NCBI RefSeq assembly: GCF_001865575.2
Contig: NZ_CP017565.2
Coordinates: 248,001 to 312,000, forward strand
DNA: 64,000 nt
Direction of reading: 5' to 3'
Origin: Paraburkholderia sprentiae WSM5005
GTDB lineage: Bacteria; Pseudomonadota; Gammaproteobacteria; Burkholderiales; Burkholderiaceae
This document shows positions 37,289 through 46,589 of this stretch, piece after piece (the stretch's first letter is position 1; each line of letters begins with the position of its first letter). The notes under the pieces are model-generated. The model had not been told where the DNA came from, did not search any database, and saw only the letters and a list, made by a program, of their open reading frames with translations. The position numbers and the translations under genes were made by a program.

Positions 37289-37357
37289 CTCTCTCGCTCT
37301 GTGGATTCGACGACGTCATCCGGAACGTTTTTTCGACTCGACGGTCGGATTGATTGC

Positions 37358-37386
37358 TTTTGACTCGTTGTGTCAACGAGTCAAAA
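37358..37386. promoter_or_regulatory. 29-bp perfect palindrome, likely TetR operator
   Basis: TTTTGACTCGTTG, a 3-base spacer TGT, and CAACGAGTCAAAA form perfect 13-base arms. It lies about 70 bases upstream of the MFS remnant (minus strand) and 234 bases before the TetR gene (plus strand), the place expected for the operator of a divergent regulator/transporter pair. Confidence 0.6.
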
Positions 37387-37619
37387 TGTTTTTGGGGGAG
37401 TATTTGTACCTACTTCGCATGCCGCGTCGGAACGTTGACGCTGGCCGGTTACATGATTAGACTGGGTGGAAGAATTTTTGACCGTACGTCTGCCCAGTTC
37501 TCGCTGTCGCTTTGACCTGCCTAAAAAGTTGGGTGGTGACAGAACAGAGAACCAGTGTTTTTCCCCATCACTTCGGGCAAACGTCCTCTCGCGATTGCTC
37601 GACCGCACAGCTCCGAATG

Positions 37620-38288
37620 CCTCGACTCGTTAAAAACACAGCACAAGAAGCGGCCACAGAGACTTCCGCGCCGCCAGCCTCTAAAAAGGGCAACGTTAGA
37701 TCGCTTAAGCGGTTGCTCGTGCGCGAGGAAATCATCAAAAGTGCCGCGACTTTGTTTGCCGAACGGGGTGTACGGGCCGTAGCGCTTGATGAAGTCGCCA
37801 GCACGCTTGGATACACAAAATCGAGTGTGTACTACTACTTCGAGAGTAAGGATGAGTTGCTGTGGGCGGTGTTCAACTACATCTCCGGGCACTTTGTGGG
37901 GGAAGCCGAACGCATTGCTGAGTCAGTCCCCGACCCCGTCGATCGCTTGACGAGCTTGATCCGTATGCACGTACGCTTCCTTGCAGAGCACCGTGAGTGG
38001 GCCACCGTCTTTTACCGCGACATTCAGGCCTTATCTGAGCAGCGACAAAAAGAGGTTCGCGGCATCATCGTTAAATATGACGCAATTTTCAGGCAGGCAG
38101 TATCGGAAGGTGTAACGAATGGGGGCATGCATCCGCTCGCGCCTGATATCGTGGCCAATGCTGTGCTCGGAGCCTGCAACTGGATGGTGAACTGGATCTC
38201 GCCTAGGCATCAGCAGAATATTGAAAAAATCGCCGACACCTATGTTTCACTTTTTATGAATGGCATTGTTAAACGGCCGCAGGCATAA
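37620..38288 (+). CDS. TetR-family transcriptional regulator
   Basis: 222 residues from ATG 37620; the frame is open upstream but without a good start. The N-terminal HTH is SAATLFAERGVRAVALDEVA followed by STLGYTKSSVYYYFESKDEL, and the C-terminal ligand domain (HREWATVFYRDIQALSEQRQ, VLGACNWMVNWIS) resembles the acyl-CoA-linked KstR2/PaaR-like group. Its natural target is probably the palindrome at 37358 and the now-truncated transporter. Confidence 0.87.
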   Translation, partial: PRLVKNTAQEAATETSAPPASKKGNVRSLKRLLVREEIIKSAATLFAERGVRAVALDEVASTLGYTKSSVYYYFESKDELLWAVFNYISGHFVGEAERIAESVPDPVDRLTSLIRMHVRFLAEHREWATVFYRDIQALSEQRQKEVRGIIVKYDAIFRQAVSEGVTNGGMHPLAPDIVANAVLGACNWMVNWISPRHQQNIEKIADTYVSLFMNGIVKRPQA

Positions 38289-38533
38289 AGCGATCAACTC
38301 CAAGAGAAGGAGGCCAGGCGCCAGCGCAGGATCGCGCTAGAGCATAAGCCGCCGATACCGATAGTCCGCTCGGGTTGTGGGCCGCCCCGGCGAAAACCGG
38401 ACACGAGGTAACGGTTAAACTTTGAGGTAGAACTTCAATGGGTTCCACGGTAGAGCTGGGCTTAAAAGCAGGTCTGCTGAGACGATGACCAGCATGACTT
38501 TAGACGCCAAATTATTCAAGCGTTTGAACGAGC

Positions 38534-39109
38534 ATGTTCACCCCTTTTTCCGCCGAATCCATGCCTTGTCGTATACGCCATACCAAGATCCGCGATGTGA
38601 AAATCGTCGAACCGCACATCGTTAATGATGCGCGCGGACTGTTTTTTGAGAGCTTCGACCAGGAGTGGTTTGAAGAGAATGTAGCCCGGGGGTACAACTT
38701 CGTTCAGGACCAGCATATGGTCTTTTCCCATAACGTATTGACCGGCCTCCACTATCAATTACAGCAGCCTCGAGGTCTGTTGCTGCGAGTGGTGAGCGGG
38801 GATGTATTCGCCGTTGCGGTCGATGTTCGACGGTGGTCAGTCACCTTCGGGCGCTGGGTTGGGGAGCGTGTCTCCTCGGCAAACAACTGGCAGATGTGGA
38901 TTCCACCCGGGTTCGCCTATGGATTCCATGTGCGCTCCGACGTTGCAGAGATACTTGTCAAAGCGACGTCGAACCGAAACGCAACCTTTGAGCGCACTGT
39001 GTGTTGGAACGATCCCGAGATCAATATCGCGTGGGGCATGAAATCGGAACCTCTGGTGACAGCGGCATCTGCAAACGGCGTGGCCTTCCCCGCTATTGAA
39101 GTTTATTAA
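38534..39109 (+). CDS. RmlC-family dTDP-sugar epimerase homologue, altered active site
   Basis: 191 residues; start at 38534, or 38561 (MPCRIRHTKIRDVKIVEPHI). Cupin fold of RmlC: ARGLFFESF, TGLHYQLQQPRGLLLRVVSG, WIPPGFAYGFHV, VCWNDPEINIAW. The catalytic His (GLHYQ) and Asp region (WNDP) are kept, but the usual Lys (QxKLVR) is Leu and the usual Tyr (FLYKxT) is Val (EILVKAT). Full 3,5-epimerase activity is doubtful; a different sugar or single-site epimerisation is possible. No other rml genes are here. Confidence 0.78.
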   Translation: MFTPFSAESMPCRIRHTKIRDVKIVEPHIVNDARGLFFESFDQEWFEENVARGYNFVQDQHMVFSHNVLTGLHYQLQQPRGLLLRVVSGDVFAVAVDVRRWSVTFGRWVGERVSSANNWQMWIPPGFAYGFHVRSDVAEILVKATSNRNATFERTVCWNDPEINIAWGMKSEPLVTAASANGVAFPAIEVY

Positions 39110-39306
39110 CTCGCGCGCTTCGAGCGACGAGTGTTGAGTGGATCTGAGAGACCTGTTAGACGGAAGGTAGACAATGCGCGAATGAACCCAGTAGGGTGGC
39201 GTCCGGTGTCGAAGGTCGGGTTCCCTCGGTCCAGACTTCCTTCACGGCCCTTGCTGCCACAACCCCCGTCCGTGGCCGGCTTGCTTCGGCCCTTCGTGCT
39301 CCCAAG

Positions 39307-39337
39307 AAGGACCGCTTTTTTTGTATTGACGGTCCTT
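39307..39337. other. 8-bp inverted repeat with T-rich loop
   Basis: AAGGACCG and CGGTCCTT enclose a 15-base loop with seven Ts. It sits between rmlC-like and galU. It could be part of an attenuator or an old element end; there is no T-run after it, so a simple terminator is unlikely. Confidence 0.3.
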
Positions 39338-39405
39338 AGCTCTCCCCACGCGGAGTGACATGTTCGACCGCTTGCGGAGCCGTTCACGAACAATACTAAT
39401 CAAAC

Positions 39406-40301
39406 ATGCTGAAAGTCACTAAGGCTGTCTTCGCAGTTGCAGGTCTTGGGACCCGCTTCCTTCCTGCCACAAAGCCAGCCCGAAGGAGATGCTACCCATC
39501 GTCGACAAGCCGCTAATCCAGTATGCGGTGGAAGAAGCGATTGCGGTGGGCATTACCGAGATGATTTTCGTGACGGGCCGAAGCAAGCGCGAGATTGAAG
39601 ACCATTTCGACAAGGCGTATGAGATCGAAGCTGAACTCGAGGCACGAGGCAAGACGAAACTGGTCGAGCTCGTGCGCAGCATTAGGCCGAGCCATGAGGA
39701 CTGCTTCTACGTCCGCCAGCCTGAAGCGCCGGGCTCAGGCCATGCAATGTTGTGCGCGGAAAAACTTGTCGGAGACAACCCGTTCGCGGTGATTCTCGCG
39801 GACGACCTGCTGCACGGCACCCCGCCGGTCATGAAGCAGATGATCGACGTCCTTGACCACTATCACAGCTCCCTTATCGGCGTTGAAAAAATCTCGCCTC
39901 AGGACTCGAAGTCGTACTGAGTTATTGACGACAAGCTCTGGGCAGACTCAATCGTTAAGATGTCCAACATCGTCGAAAAGCCGTCTGCCGAAGTCGCTCC
40001 GTCAAATCTCGGCGTGGTTGGCCGATATGTGCTCAAGCCACGCATCTTCGACCATCTCCGCACCCTCAAGCCGAGCGAAAGCGGCGAACTGCAGCTGACA
40101 GATGCGATCCAGTCGCTGCTCGGTGACGAACAGGTTCTGGCGTACAAGTATCGCGGCACGCGCTTCTATTGCGGCAGCAAGCTCGGGTATCTGAAGGCGA
40201 CGGTTGAGTTCGTGTTGAGCCACCCGGAAGTACCCGCGGATTTCCGGAAGTACCTTCTGGAGCAGTTCGGGCCGTCATATGCAGACTCACCGGCACCTTA
40301 G
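39406..40301 (+). pseudogene. galU: UTP-glucose-1-phosphate uridylyltransferase, frameshift plus stop
   Basis: KAVFAVAGLGTRFLPATK is the nucleotide-binding start; one missing G near 39470 breaks it before SPKEMLPIVDKPLIQYAVEE. The frame then runs well (VRQPEAPGSGHAMLCAEKLV, FAVILADDLL) until TGA at 39918, which replaces Gly in KSYGVIDDK, and continues from VIDDKLWADSIVKMSNIVEK to LEQFGPSY. Two independent lesions, one a substitution, suggest true inactivation. Confidence 0.87.
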
Positions 40302-40454
40302 GGAAATCGGCGCCGTGTTTGTGACGGCGTGGCGATGCTGTGTTATGCCAGCGACTTTTTGCGAGGTCCAATCGACCTCTAAACCGTTTAGTTGTCCGGG
40401 GGCCGTGGCCAGCTAACGCCGGCCCGTTTCTTCACCCGAACTCCAGAATTATGA

Positions 40455-40845
40455 CCTGGCATGGGTGGTAGATGAAGCAGCATCGTGAATCGGGTGGTAC
40501 GTTCAACCAAAGTGCCAATCGCAGAGCTGTTCAAGCCGATGATCAGATCTTTTCCCAATGGCCTGGAAAAGCGCGATCGGGAACTTCGGCCGGACGCTCA
40601 CTGATCAGCACCTCCGAGGTGATAAATCTTTTACCTCGTTGCTGCGTTCTGGCACGTGGCACGCGCAGTACCCGGCCGGTACGCAGACACGCAGAGAGTT
40701 CGCGTCGCAATGCACCGCAGCCCTGAATGTAGAGCGCTTGATAGATGGCTTCGTGCGAGGTCCGCATAGACTCGTCGTCGCCGCCAGCAGGGCATCGAAA
40801 TATTATGTGAATCATTCTCTGGACTCGGCGTTCAGCGTTGTTGAC
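40455..40845 (-). pseudogene. IS30-family transposase fragment
   Basis: DDESMRTSHEAIYQALYIQG, LRRELSACLRTGRVLRVPRA, ITSEVLISERPAEVPDRAFP and GHWE, then in another frame GLNSSAIGTLVERTTRF-like sequence. This is the central part of an IS30 transposase with its N-terminal HTH and C-terminus missing. Confidence 0.8.
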
Positions 40846-40985
40846 GCGTCCTGAGTTCTCCGCGCGGTTCTCGTGCGCGCTTGCCGTCGCGGCGACATCG
40901 AAGCTGAATTTCCTGCCGCCGGCGTGCGCAAGACGCCCGGCCGCCATTTCCTCTGCGCGCAAACATTCAACGCTCGGCCATCGCG

Positions 40986-41159
40986 GTGGCGCTTTCGGAA
41001 CAGGTCATGAGTCTGGCCTATCCAAACTTCAAAAACAGCATCAAAGATTCCGCGCTTCATGCTGCGGCCGCAGAAATTTTGGCTGTGCTGGCAGAGCTTC
41101 AAAAGCATGAACGCTATCGCAAGACGCCACAAGGATTCGGTAAGCATCCGATTCGCTGA
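40986..41159 (+). CDS. small ORF, probably 3-prime remnant
   Basis: A frame open from 40908 ends at 41159; 40986 (GTG) or 41007 (ATG) could start it. It reads SLAYPNFKNSIKDSALHAAA, AEILAVLAELQKHERYRKTP. Mostly alpha-helical and protein-like, not recognised, possibly truncated upstream by the IS30 fragment. Confidence 0.4.
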   Translation: MALSEQVMSLAYPNFKNSIKDSALHAAAAEILAVLAELQKHERYRKTPQGFGKHPIR

Positions 41160-41231
41160 TCAATGGAAATGCTTAACGACCGAAACGGCTAATGATCGGC
41201 GGGTTTAGCAGTCCTCCTAAGGAGATACTCA

Positions 41232-41441
41232 ATGAATGTGAGCCAGGCAAAGGCACGCGTTGTCGCGACTGGCAACTTGACGGCTATCGTGACCGGTCTG
41301 GATCGCGGCGTGTACGCATTCCGCAACTTCACCTGCAGCACCGAAGTGCGCGCCGATGTTGGCTACTTCGATTCTAATGCCGGCATCCACTGCTACGGCG
41401 ATGGGAGCAGTGAGGCGCAGGATCGTCCGGAAGTAGCGTGA
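41232..41441 (+). CDS. small hypothetical protein
   Basis: 69 residues with a strong ribosome site (AAGGAGAT) six bases before ATG. Sequence NVSQAKARVVATGNLTAIVT then GLDRGVYAFRNFTCSTEVRA. No known domain. Its stop overlaps the next gene by four bases (GTGA), evidence for a real coupled pair. Confidence 0.55.
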   Translation: MNVSQAKARVVATGNLTAIVTGLDRGVYAFRNFTCSTEVRADVGYFDSNAGIHCYGDGSSEAQDRPEVA

Positions 41442-41635
41442 ACAAAGACGGTGACGCGGCAGCCAAGGCGCTGATGGATGCGGTGGAACTGATCGACGTT
41501 CATCGACCCAGCATCGAATCAAAATATCTGCTGGCTGCGTGCATCGCGTGTTGCGAATACGAACTGGATGCCGCCCGCACGACCGCAAAGAACGCCCTTG
41601 CTTACGCAAAGCAACGCAGTCGCCCGGCTCACTGA
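41438..41635 (+). CDS. small hypothetical protein
   Basis: 65 residues from GTG at 41438, coupled to the preceding ORF. Helical, with VELIDVHRPSIESKYLLAAC and CEYELDAARTTAKNALAYAK. Not recognised. The frame between it and the next small gene also looks protein-like (AALNTSKYEAVPMLEYFQER) but has no clear start. Confidence 0.5.
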   Translation: MNKDGDAAAKALMDAVELIDVHRPSIESKYLLAACIACCEYELDAARTTAKNALAYAKQRSRPAH

Positions 41636-41816
41636 TTTTCAAGCAGAGTCTGGCGCGTACGGCAAGCCGGATAATCGGACAGAAAGAGACGGGGCGAGTT
41701 ATCTGCGAGACATTCAATGATCGCGCAGTGGCGGCCCTGAACACATCGAAGTATGAGGCGGTTCCTATGCTGGAATATTTTCAGGAGCGAATCACAAGCT
41801 TCGAAGCGAGGCCGAA

Positions 41817-42016
41817 TGTCAACCCGAGACCTGATTGATAGGGCCCGCGCGCTGGAGCGAGCAAAGACTCCAACATCCGCCCTTATTCATGCCGTTGCAG
41901 ACTCTGCTGCGCGATGTCTGGCGGCCGCCACGGGCGGCCGCGTTGATATAATTTTGCAGGGCGTCGTTGCTATCTCGCGAGCCCCTGAAGGCGCGCGAAC
42001 CAAGCAAAAAAAGTAA
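41817..42016 (+). CDS. small hypothetical protein
   Basis: 66 residues from ATG 41817: STRDLIDRARALERAKTPTS, AARCLAAATGGRVDIILQGV, ending basic (ARTKQKK). Helical, no known domain. It continues the array of tiny plus-strand genes. Confidence 0.45.
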
Positions 42017-42017
42017 C

Positions 42018-42119
42018 GTGAACGAACAAGCAAGAAGTTTCGAAGCGGCAACACTTTGCGAGATTCAAGCGGCCGATATCGCTCGCCGCGTGACCGCCGC
42101 GAAGATCGTGTCGCTTTAG
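42018..42119 (+). CDS. very small ORF at end of the array
   Basis: 33 residues from GTG 42018, one base after the previous stop: NEQARSFEAATLCEIQAADI then ARRVTAAKIVSL. Too short to judge alone; tight spacing and the terminator downstream support it belonging to the same transcript. Confidence 0.35.
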   Translation: MNEQARSFEAATLCEIQAADIARRVTAAKIVSL

Positions 42120-42308
42120 TTCATGCAACCGCCCTCTGCACCCTTCGCAAATCGAGGGACGTGCTACGCATCGACATGTCGCATGGAAAATCGAGCTCAG
42201 TCTGCGGGCTGGTGTGGGCGGTCGGGGCATTCCCGGACCCCTCATGGTCCGAGCACTTCGGCGCTCTGGCAGCGCAGACCTGAGCCGGCAGCAATCCGGT
42301 CGCAGTAC

Positions 42309-42350
42309 AGCGCCCGCACCGACGCCCGTCGGTTGCGGGCGCTGTTGTTT
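42309..42350 (+). terminator. strong hairpin terminator
   Basis: AGCGCCCGCACCGAC pairs with GTCGGTTGCGGGCGCT (15 pairs with one bulged base) around a GCCC loop, followed by GTTGTTT. It would end the transcript of the small-gene array about 190 bases upstream. Confidence 0.65.
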
Positions 42351-42876
42351 CCGGCCGCCGGGGATGCCCTGATTCGGACAATTGCGCGAGGCGCAGAAAG
42401 TCGGTTAAAGTTCTTCTCGAAGGGTAGACCCGCAGGAGCGGCATCTGCCTTTTTCTGTTTACGCTTCTCGAAACCGAACCAGGAAACAGTGAGCTGCTAC
42501 TTTTTTGACATGGACGCCGTCATGGGCCACAGGACGACCTGCCAACGCGAGCGCTGAGCGGGTCATCGGGGGCGGCAGCGCGCTGGCACCCGTCCGCATG
42601 CCGCGCACGCAACGTCGCACGTCGGTGCGCAAACCGGCGAGCGCGGACGGTGAGCCCGCGCCTCGCTCACACGTCCACTGCTATACGCGCCGTTTCGAAA
42701 ATCAATCGGACGAAACCACCCGTGTCCGCCCCGCAGAGCGGCGCATCCCGCCTAGCCGTGCACGCCATCGCCGGACATCTGGGGAGCCGCACCGGCGCGT
42801 AAACTGCAGCGGGTACATCCGGTAGATTGACCGCGTCCGCTGTAAAATCACGGGGCTTGCAAGTCAACCATCGAGC
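42351..42876. other. 526-base stretch without recognised gene
   Basis: Only random-looking frames. It ends where the second IS6-type fragment begins. Confidence 0.45.
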
Positions 42877-43174
42877 CGCGTGAACAACCGCGCCGAGAAT
42901 AGTCACCAGCAAACCCGCAGGCGCGAACGCCAGATGTGCGGCTTTCGCGATGCCCGTCGCACGCAGGCGTTTCTCTCATGCTTCGGCCCGAGCCGGCAGC
43001 ACTTCGCGTTGCCCAGACATCGGATGAGCGCGGCATGTCATCGCGCCATGTTGCAAGAACGGCTCGCTACATGGCATGACTGGACCGCCTCACTGGCAGC
43101 CAACCGGGCTATCTGATAAGGATAACTATTCTTGAGGCCGGCACGTAGCCTGTGCTCCTCAACTTGACAGTGCC
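42877..43174 (+). mobile_element. IS6-family 3-prime fragment, second copy
   Basis: Bases 42877-43175 match 35656-35954 without a visible difference. It carries the last 78 residues of the transposase (VNNRAENSHQQTRRRERQMC onwards, stop at 43116) and the right end, which interrupts an IS3 orfB at 43175. Confidence 0.85.
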
Positions 43175-43692
43175 CGAATCCCCAGTTACGGTGGTTGTCG
43201 GTCAGCTTCAGTAACCAGTCAGCGATCTGATCGTTCTCCGCATTGTGCTTTCGCTCATAGCGGTAACACGTCGGGCTTACGCCAAATGCCTCGCATGCAA
43301 GCCGGATCGACACCCCCTCGGCGTGCTACTGCGTCCCTGGCCATCTCGCGGCGAGAAGATGGCCTCAGTCTTTTTTTTGCCAGCGCCTCCGCGACGATCT
43401 CGGCCTTGAACTTCTCTTTAACGTACATCTTGCAGCCGTGCGTTCTCGGTCTCCAGCTCCTTCATCCGCGCCATCAGCGATACGTCCATGCCGCCGTACT
43501 TGCCGCGCCAGTTGTAGAAGGTCGCCGTGCTGATACCGAGCTCCCGGCAAATCTCCGGTACCGCCAGCCCGGACTCCGCCCGCCTCAGCGCATCCATGAT
43601 CTGGCTATCTGTTAACCTCGACTTCTTCATTGCGTAGAACTCCCTTTGCTGGAAATTCTACTTCTGATCCCGCTTACTGGACGGGAGGATTA
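43175..43692 (-). mobile_element. IS3-family element, truncated
   Basis: orfA (43418-43630) encodes KKSRLTDSQIMDALRRAESG, GISTATFYNWRGKYGGM and LKELE-like leucine-zipper residues; it shifts frame at RLQ, after which MYVKEKFKAEIVAEALAKK is visible. The orfB start survives as SIRLACEAFGVSPTCYRYER and LLKLTDNHRNWGFG, where the IS6-type end cuts it. The other end lies at about 43692, inside a binding-protein gene. Confidence 0.8.
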
Positions 43693-44175
43693 CCCACCAA
43701 CCCCGGCCTCGGCGGCTTGTGTCGCGAAGGGCTGCCCCAGCAGCGTGGCATCGCCACGGCCGTCTAGCAGGGCCTGATATTGTTCTGTCACGCCGCCAGC
43801 GGGGGTAAAACCGCAGCCGTTTTCGTCGATGCCAGCTTCGCGCGACATGGCTTGCAGGGCGATGACAAAACCATTGTCAACCGCGTCGACGAGCAGGTTG
43901 GCGCCGCGCAGGTCGGCCACGCTCTTGCGGTCAGGCGCGGCGACCAGCGCCAGGGGCGTGGTCGGCTCGACTTGCGCCACCACCCGAAAATCCTTGGGGC
44001 CAAGCCGACGGTTCCAGCCGATGACGTTGTCTATCGCCGAAACGACGGCGTCGACTTCGCCCGCGACCAATGCTTTGAACTGCGCGTCGGAAGAAGGATT
44101 TCGGCTGGCCTGGATGGCGGTTGCCCCTGGCGCTTGCCCTGCCAGCACAGCCAGGGGCAGTGCCACGAACCACAT
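43690..44175 (-). pseudogene. substrate-binding protein, C-terminus lost to IS3
   Basis: From ATG 44175 (or TTG 44193, overlapping the MMPL stop by four bases): signal-like MWFVALPLAVLAGQAPGATA, then FKALVAGEVDAVVSAIDNVI, VADLRGANLLVDAVDNGFVI. It resembles NitT/TauT-type periplasmic binding proteins. The last codons before the IS are EAGVGG and the stop comes from the element. About 160 residues remain of perhaps 300. Confidence 0.7.
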
Positions 44176-44189
44176 TACGTTGATGTGAT

Positions 44190-46589
44190 TCAAAATGCGT
44201 TTTTTGCTTCCCGGTACGACGCGCCGCGCGCAGGTCTCAGAAGGAAGTGCGCCAGTGCGGGCAGCAGGATCAGCGCGCCAAGCATGTTCCACAGGAACAT
44301 GAAGGCCAGCAGCAGACCCATGTCGGCCTGAAACTTGATCGGGCTGGCAACCCAGGTGACGACGCCGACGGCCAGTGTGACGCCGGTGAACATCACGACT
44401 TTGCCGGTGAAGAGCAGGGCGCGATAGTAGGCTTCTGACATGCTCTTGCCCTCGCGCAGCTGCGCCAGTGTTACCGACAGAATGTAGAGCGCGTAGTCGA
44501 TGCCGATGCCCACGCCCAGAGCGATCACCGGTAACGTGGCGACCTTCACACCCATGCCCAGTGCCACCATCAGCGCCTCGGCAAGCACGGAAGTCAGCAT
44601 CAGCGGCAGCACCGCCACCGCTACCGCGCGCCAAGAGCGGAAAGTGATGAAGGACAGCACCACCACCGCGCCATACACGAGGTACAGCATCTTGCGCCAG
44701 GCGTCCTTGACCGCGATGTTGGTCGCCGCCTCGATGCCGGCGGCGCCGGCGGCCAGCAGGAACTGCACATCCTTTGTGTTGTTCTCGCGGGCGAATGCCT
44801 CGACGTGCTCCACCACGCGGTTCAGCGTGTCGGCCTTGTGGTCGCGTAGGTAGACGTACAGGGTGAGGAGGCCGCAGCTATCGTTGTAGAGGCCGCGCGG
44901 CGCGCCGGCCGTGACGGTGTTGAGCATGTCCTGGTTGGGCAGGAACTCGTACCACTTTGGATTGCCTTCGGTCAGGCCGACCAGCATGCGGCGGTTCAGG
45001 AGCGCAAGCGAATTGGTGTCTTCCACGCCGTCAAGTTGGCGCAGTTGCCATTCCAGCGCGTCGATCTTGTTGAGCGTGTCGTATTGGGAGCAGGCGCCTT
45101 CCGGCGTTTTGATCATGACCGCGAGCACGTCGCTGGAGGCACCGTAGCTCCGGTTCATGAAGCTGACATCGCGGTTGTAGCGACTGTCGGCGCGCAGCTC
45201 GGGCGCGCCCGGATCGAGGTCGCCGATCTTGAGATGGGCGCCAACGGCCAGGCCCGCGATGCTCATGACTACCGCCGTGGCTACCGCGATGGATGCCCAC
45301 TTGCGCTGGGTGAAGTGGTCCAGGAAGGCCCATAACGCGTGCTTGTCCTCGCCAGCGGCGTCGGCGGTTTCGGCGCGCAGGCTGCGCGCTGCGGCCTTGG
45401 CGCTCACGCCGGTGTAGGACAGCATGATGGGCAGCAGGATCAGGTTGGTGAAGATCAGCGCGGCCACGCCGAGCGAGGCGGCGATGGCCAGTTCACGGAT
45501 GACCTGGATGTCGATGACCAGCAGCACGGCGAAGCCCACCGCGTCGGCCAGCAGCGCCGTCAAGCCCGCCAAGAAGAGGCGGCGGAAAGTGAAGCGTGCC
45601 GCCACCAGCTTGTCCATGCCGCGCCCGACGTCCTGCATGATGCCATTCATCTTTTGCGCGCCGTGGCTCATGCCGATGGCGAACACGAGGAAGGGTACGA
45701 GGATGGAATAGGGGTCGAGCGTGTAGCCGAGCGTTGGCAGCAAGCCGAGCTGCCACACCACGGCGACCAGCGAAGCCGCAACGACCAGCAGGGTAGAGCG
45801 GATGCAGCGCGTGTACCAGAAGACCATGGCCGCCGCGATCGCGACCGCCAACGCGAAGAACATCAGCACCGCGCGCACGCCGTTGATGAGGTCGCCCACG
45901 AGCTTGGCAAAGCCGGTGATGTGCACCTTCAGGCCCTGCTGCTCGTATTTCACACGCAGGGCGTCGAGTTTTTCCGAGAAGGCGGCGTAGCTGAACGGCT
46001 GGCCGTCGGGCGTGCGGGCCAGTAGCGGCACGAAGATGACGGTGGACCGCGAATCGAGGGAAACGATCTGGCCGATCTCGCCCGAGCGGGCGATGTTGGC
46101 GTCGAGCGCCATCAGGTTTTTCGCCGTCCCGGTGTAGCCGTCGGGTATTACGGGGCCGCCTTCGAGGCCATCCTCTGTCACGCCGACCCAGCGGGTCGAG
46201 GGGGTCCACAGCGATTTCATCTTCATTCGGTCGACGCCGGGCAGCAGGAAGATCTCGTCGGAAAGACCGCGCAGCGCGCGCAGATAGTTGGCGTCGTAGA
46301 TGGTGCCCTTGGGGTTCTCCACGGCGATGCGCACCGCGTTGCCGAGACCGGAGAGTTCGTTCTGGTAGCGCAGGTAGTTCTGGATATAGGGGTGGTGGGA
46401 CGGGATGGTTTTTTCGAAGCTGGCGTTTAGGTGCAGCTTGGTGGCCTGCCAGCCCAGTAGCGCGGTGACGATGGCGCACAGTACCACCACGACCAGACGG
46501 TGGTTGAACAACGCTCGTTCCACGAGCGAGCCGGAGCGCGGATCGAAGGTGCCGACTTTGTCCATGTGGATGACGGGAACAGACTTCAT
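44190..46589 (-). CDS. MMPL-family RND transporter
   Basis: 799 residues, about 12 membrane segments in two repeats each preceded by a large periplasmic loop (NASFEKTIPSHHPYIQNYLR; GDLDPGAPELRADSRYNRD). Motifs of the family are GMSHGAQKMNGIMQD in the middle and ALGVGIGIDYALYILSVTLA near the end. It exports lipids or hydrophobic compounds, or mediates their uptake. It starts in an ATGA overlap with the YCF48-like gene and is part of the DUF1302-DUF1329-YCF48-MMPL set seen in degraders of sterols, terpenoids and aromatics. Confidence 0.88.
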   Translation of the reverse strand: MKSVPVIHMDKVGTFDPRSGSLVERALFNHRLVVVVLCAIVTALLGWQATKLHLNASFEKTIPSHHPYIQNYLRYQNELSGLGNAVRIAVENPKGTIYDANYLRALRGLSDEIFLLPGVDRMKMKSLWTPSTRWVGVTEDGLEGGPVIPDGYTGTAKNLMALDANIARSGEIGQIVSLDSRSTVIFVPLLARTPDGQPFSYAAFSEKLDALRVKYEQQGLKVHITGFAKLVGDLINGVRAVLMFFALAVAIAAAMVFWYTRCIRSTLLVVAASLVAVVWQLGLLPTLGYTLDPYSILVPFLVFAIGMSHGAQKMNGIMQDVGRGMDKLVAARFTFRRLFLAGLTALLADAVGFAVLLVIDIQVIRELAIAASLGVAALIFTNLILLPIMLSYTGVSAKAAARSLRAETADAAGEDKHALWAFLDHFTQRKWASIAVATAVVMSIAGLAVGAHLKIGDLDPGAPELRADSRYNRDVSFMNRSYGASSDVLAVMIKTPEGACSQYDTLNKIDALEWQLRQLDGVEDTNSLALLNRRMLVGLTEGNPKWYEFLPNQDMLNTVTAGAPRGLYNDSCGLLTLYVYLRDHKADTLNRVVEHVEAFARENNTKDVQFLLAAGAAGIEAATNIAVKDAWRKMLYLVYGAVVVLSFITFRSWRAVAVAVLPLMLTSVLAEALMVALGMGVKVATLPVIALGVGIGIDYALYILSVTLAQLREGKSMSEAYYRALLFTGKVVMFTGVTLAVGVVTWVASPIKFQADMGLLLAFMFLWNMLGALILLPALAHFLLRPARGASYREAKNAF

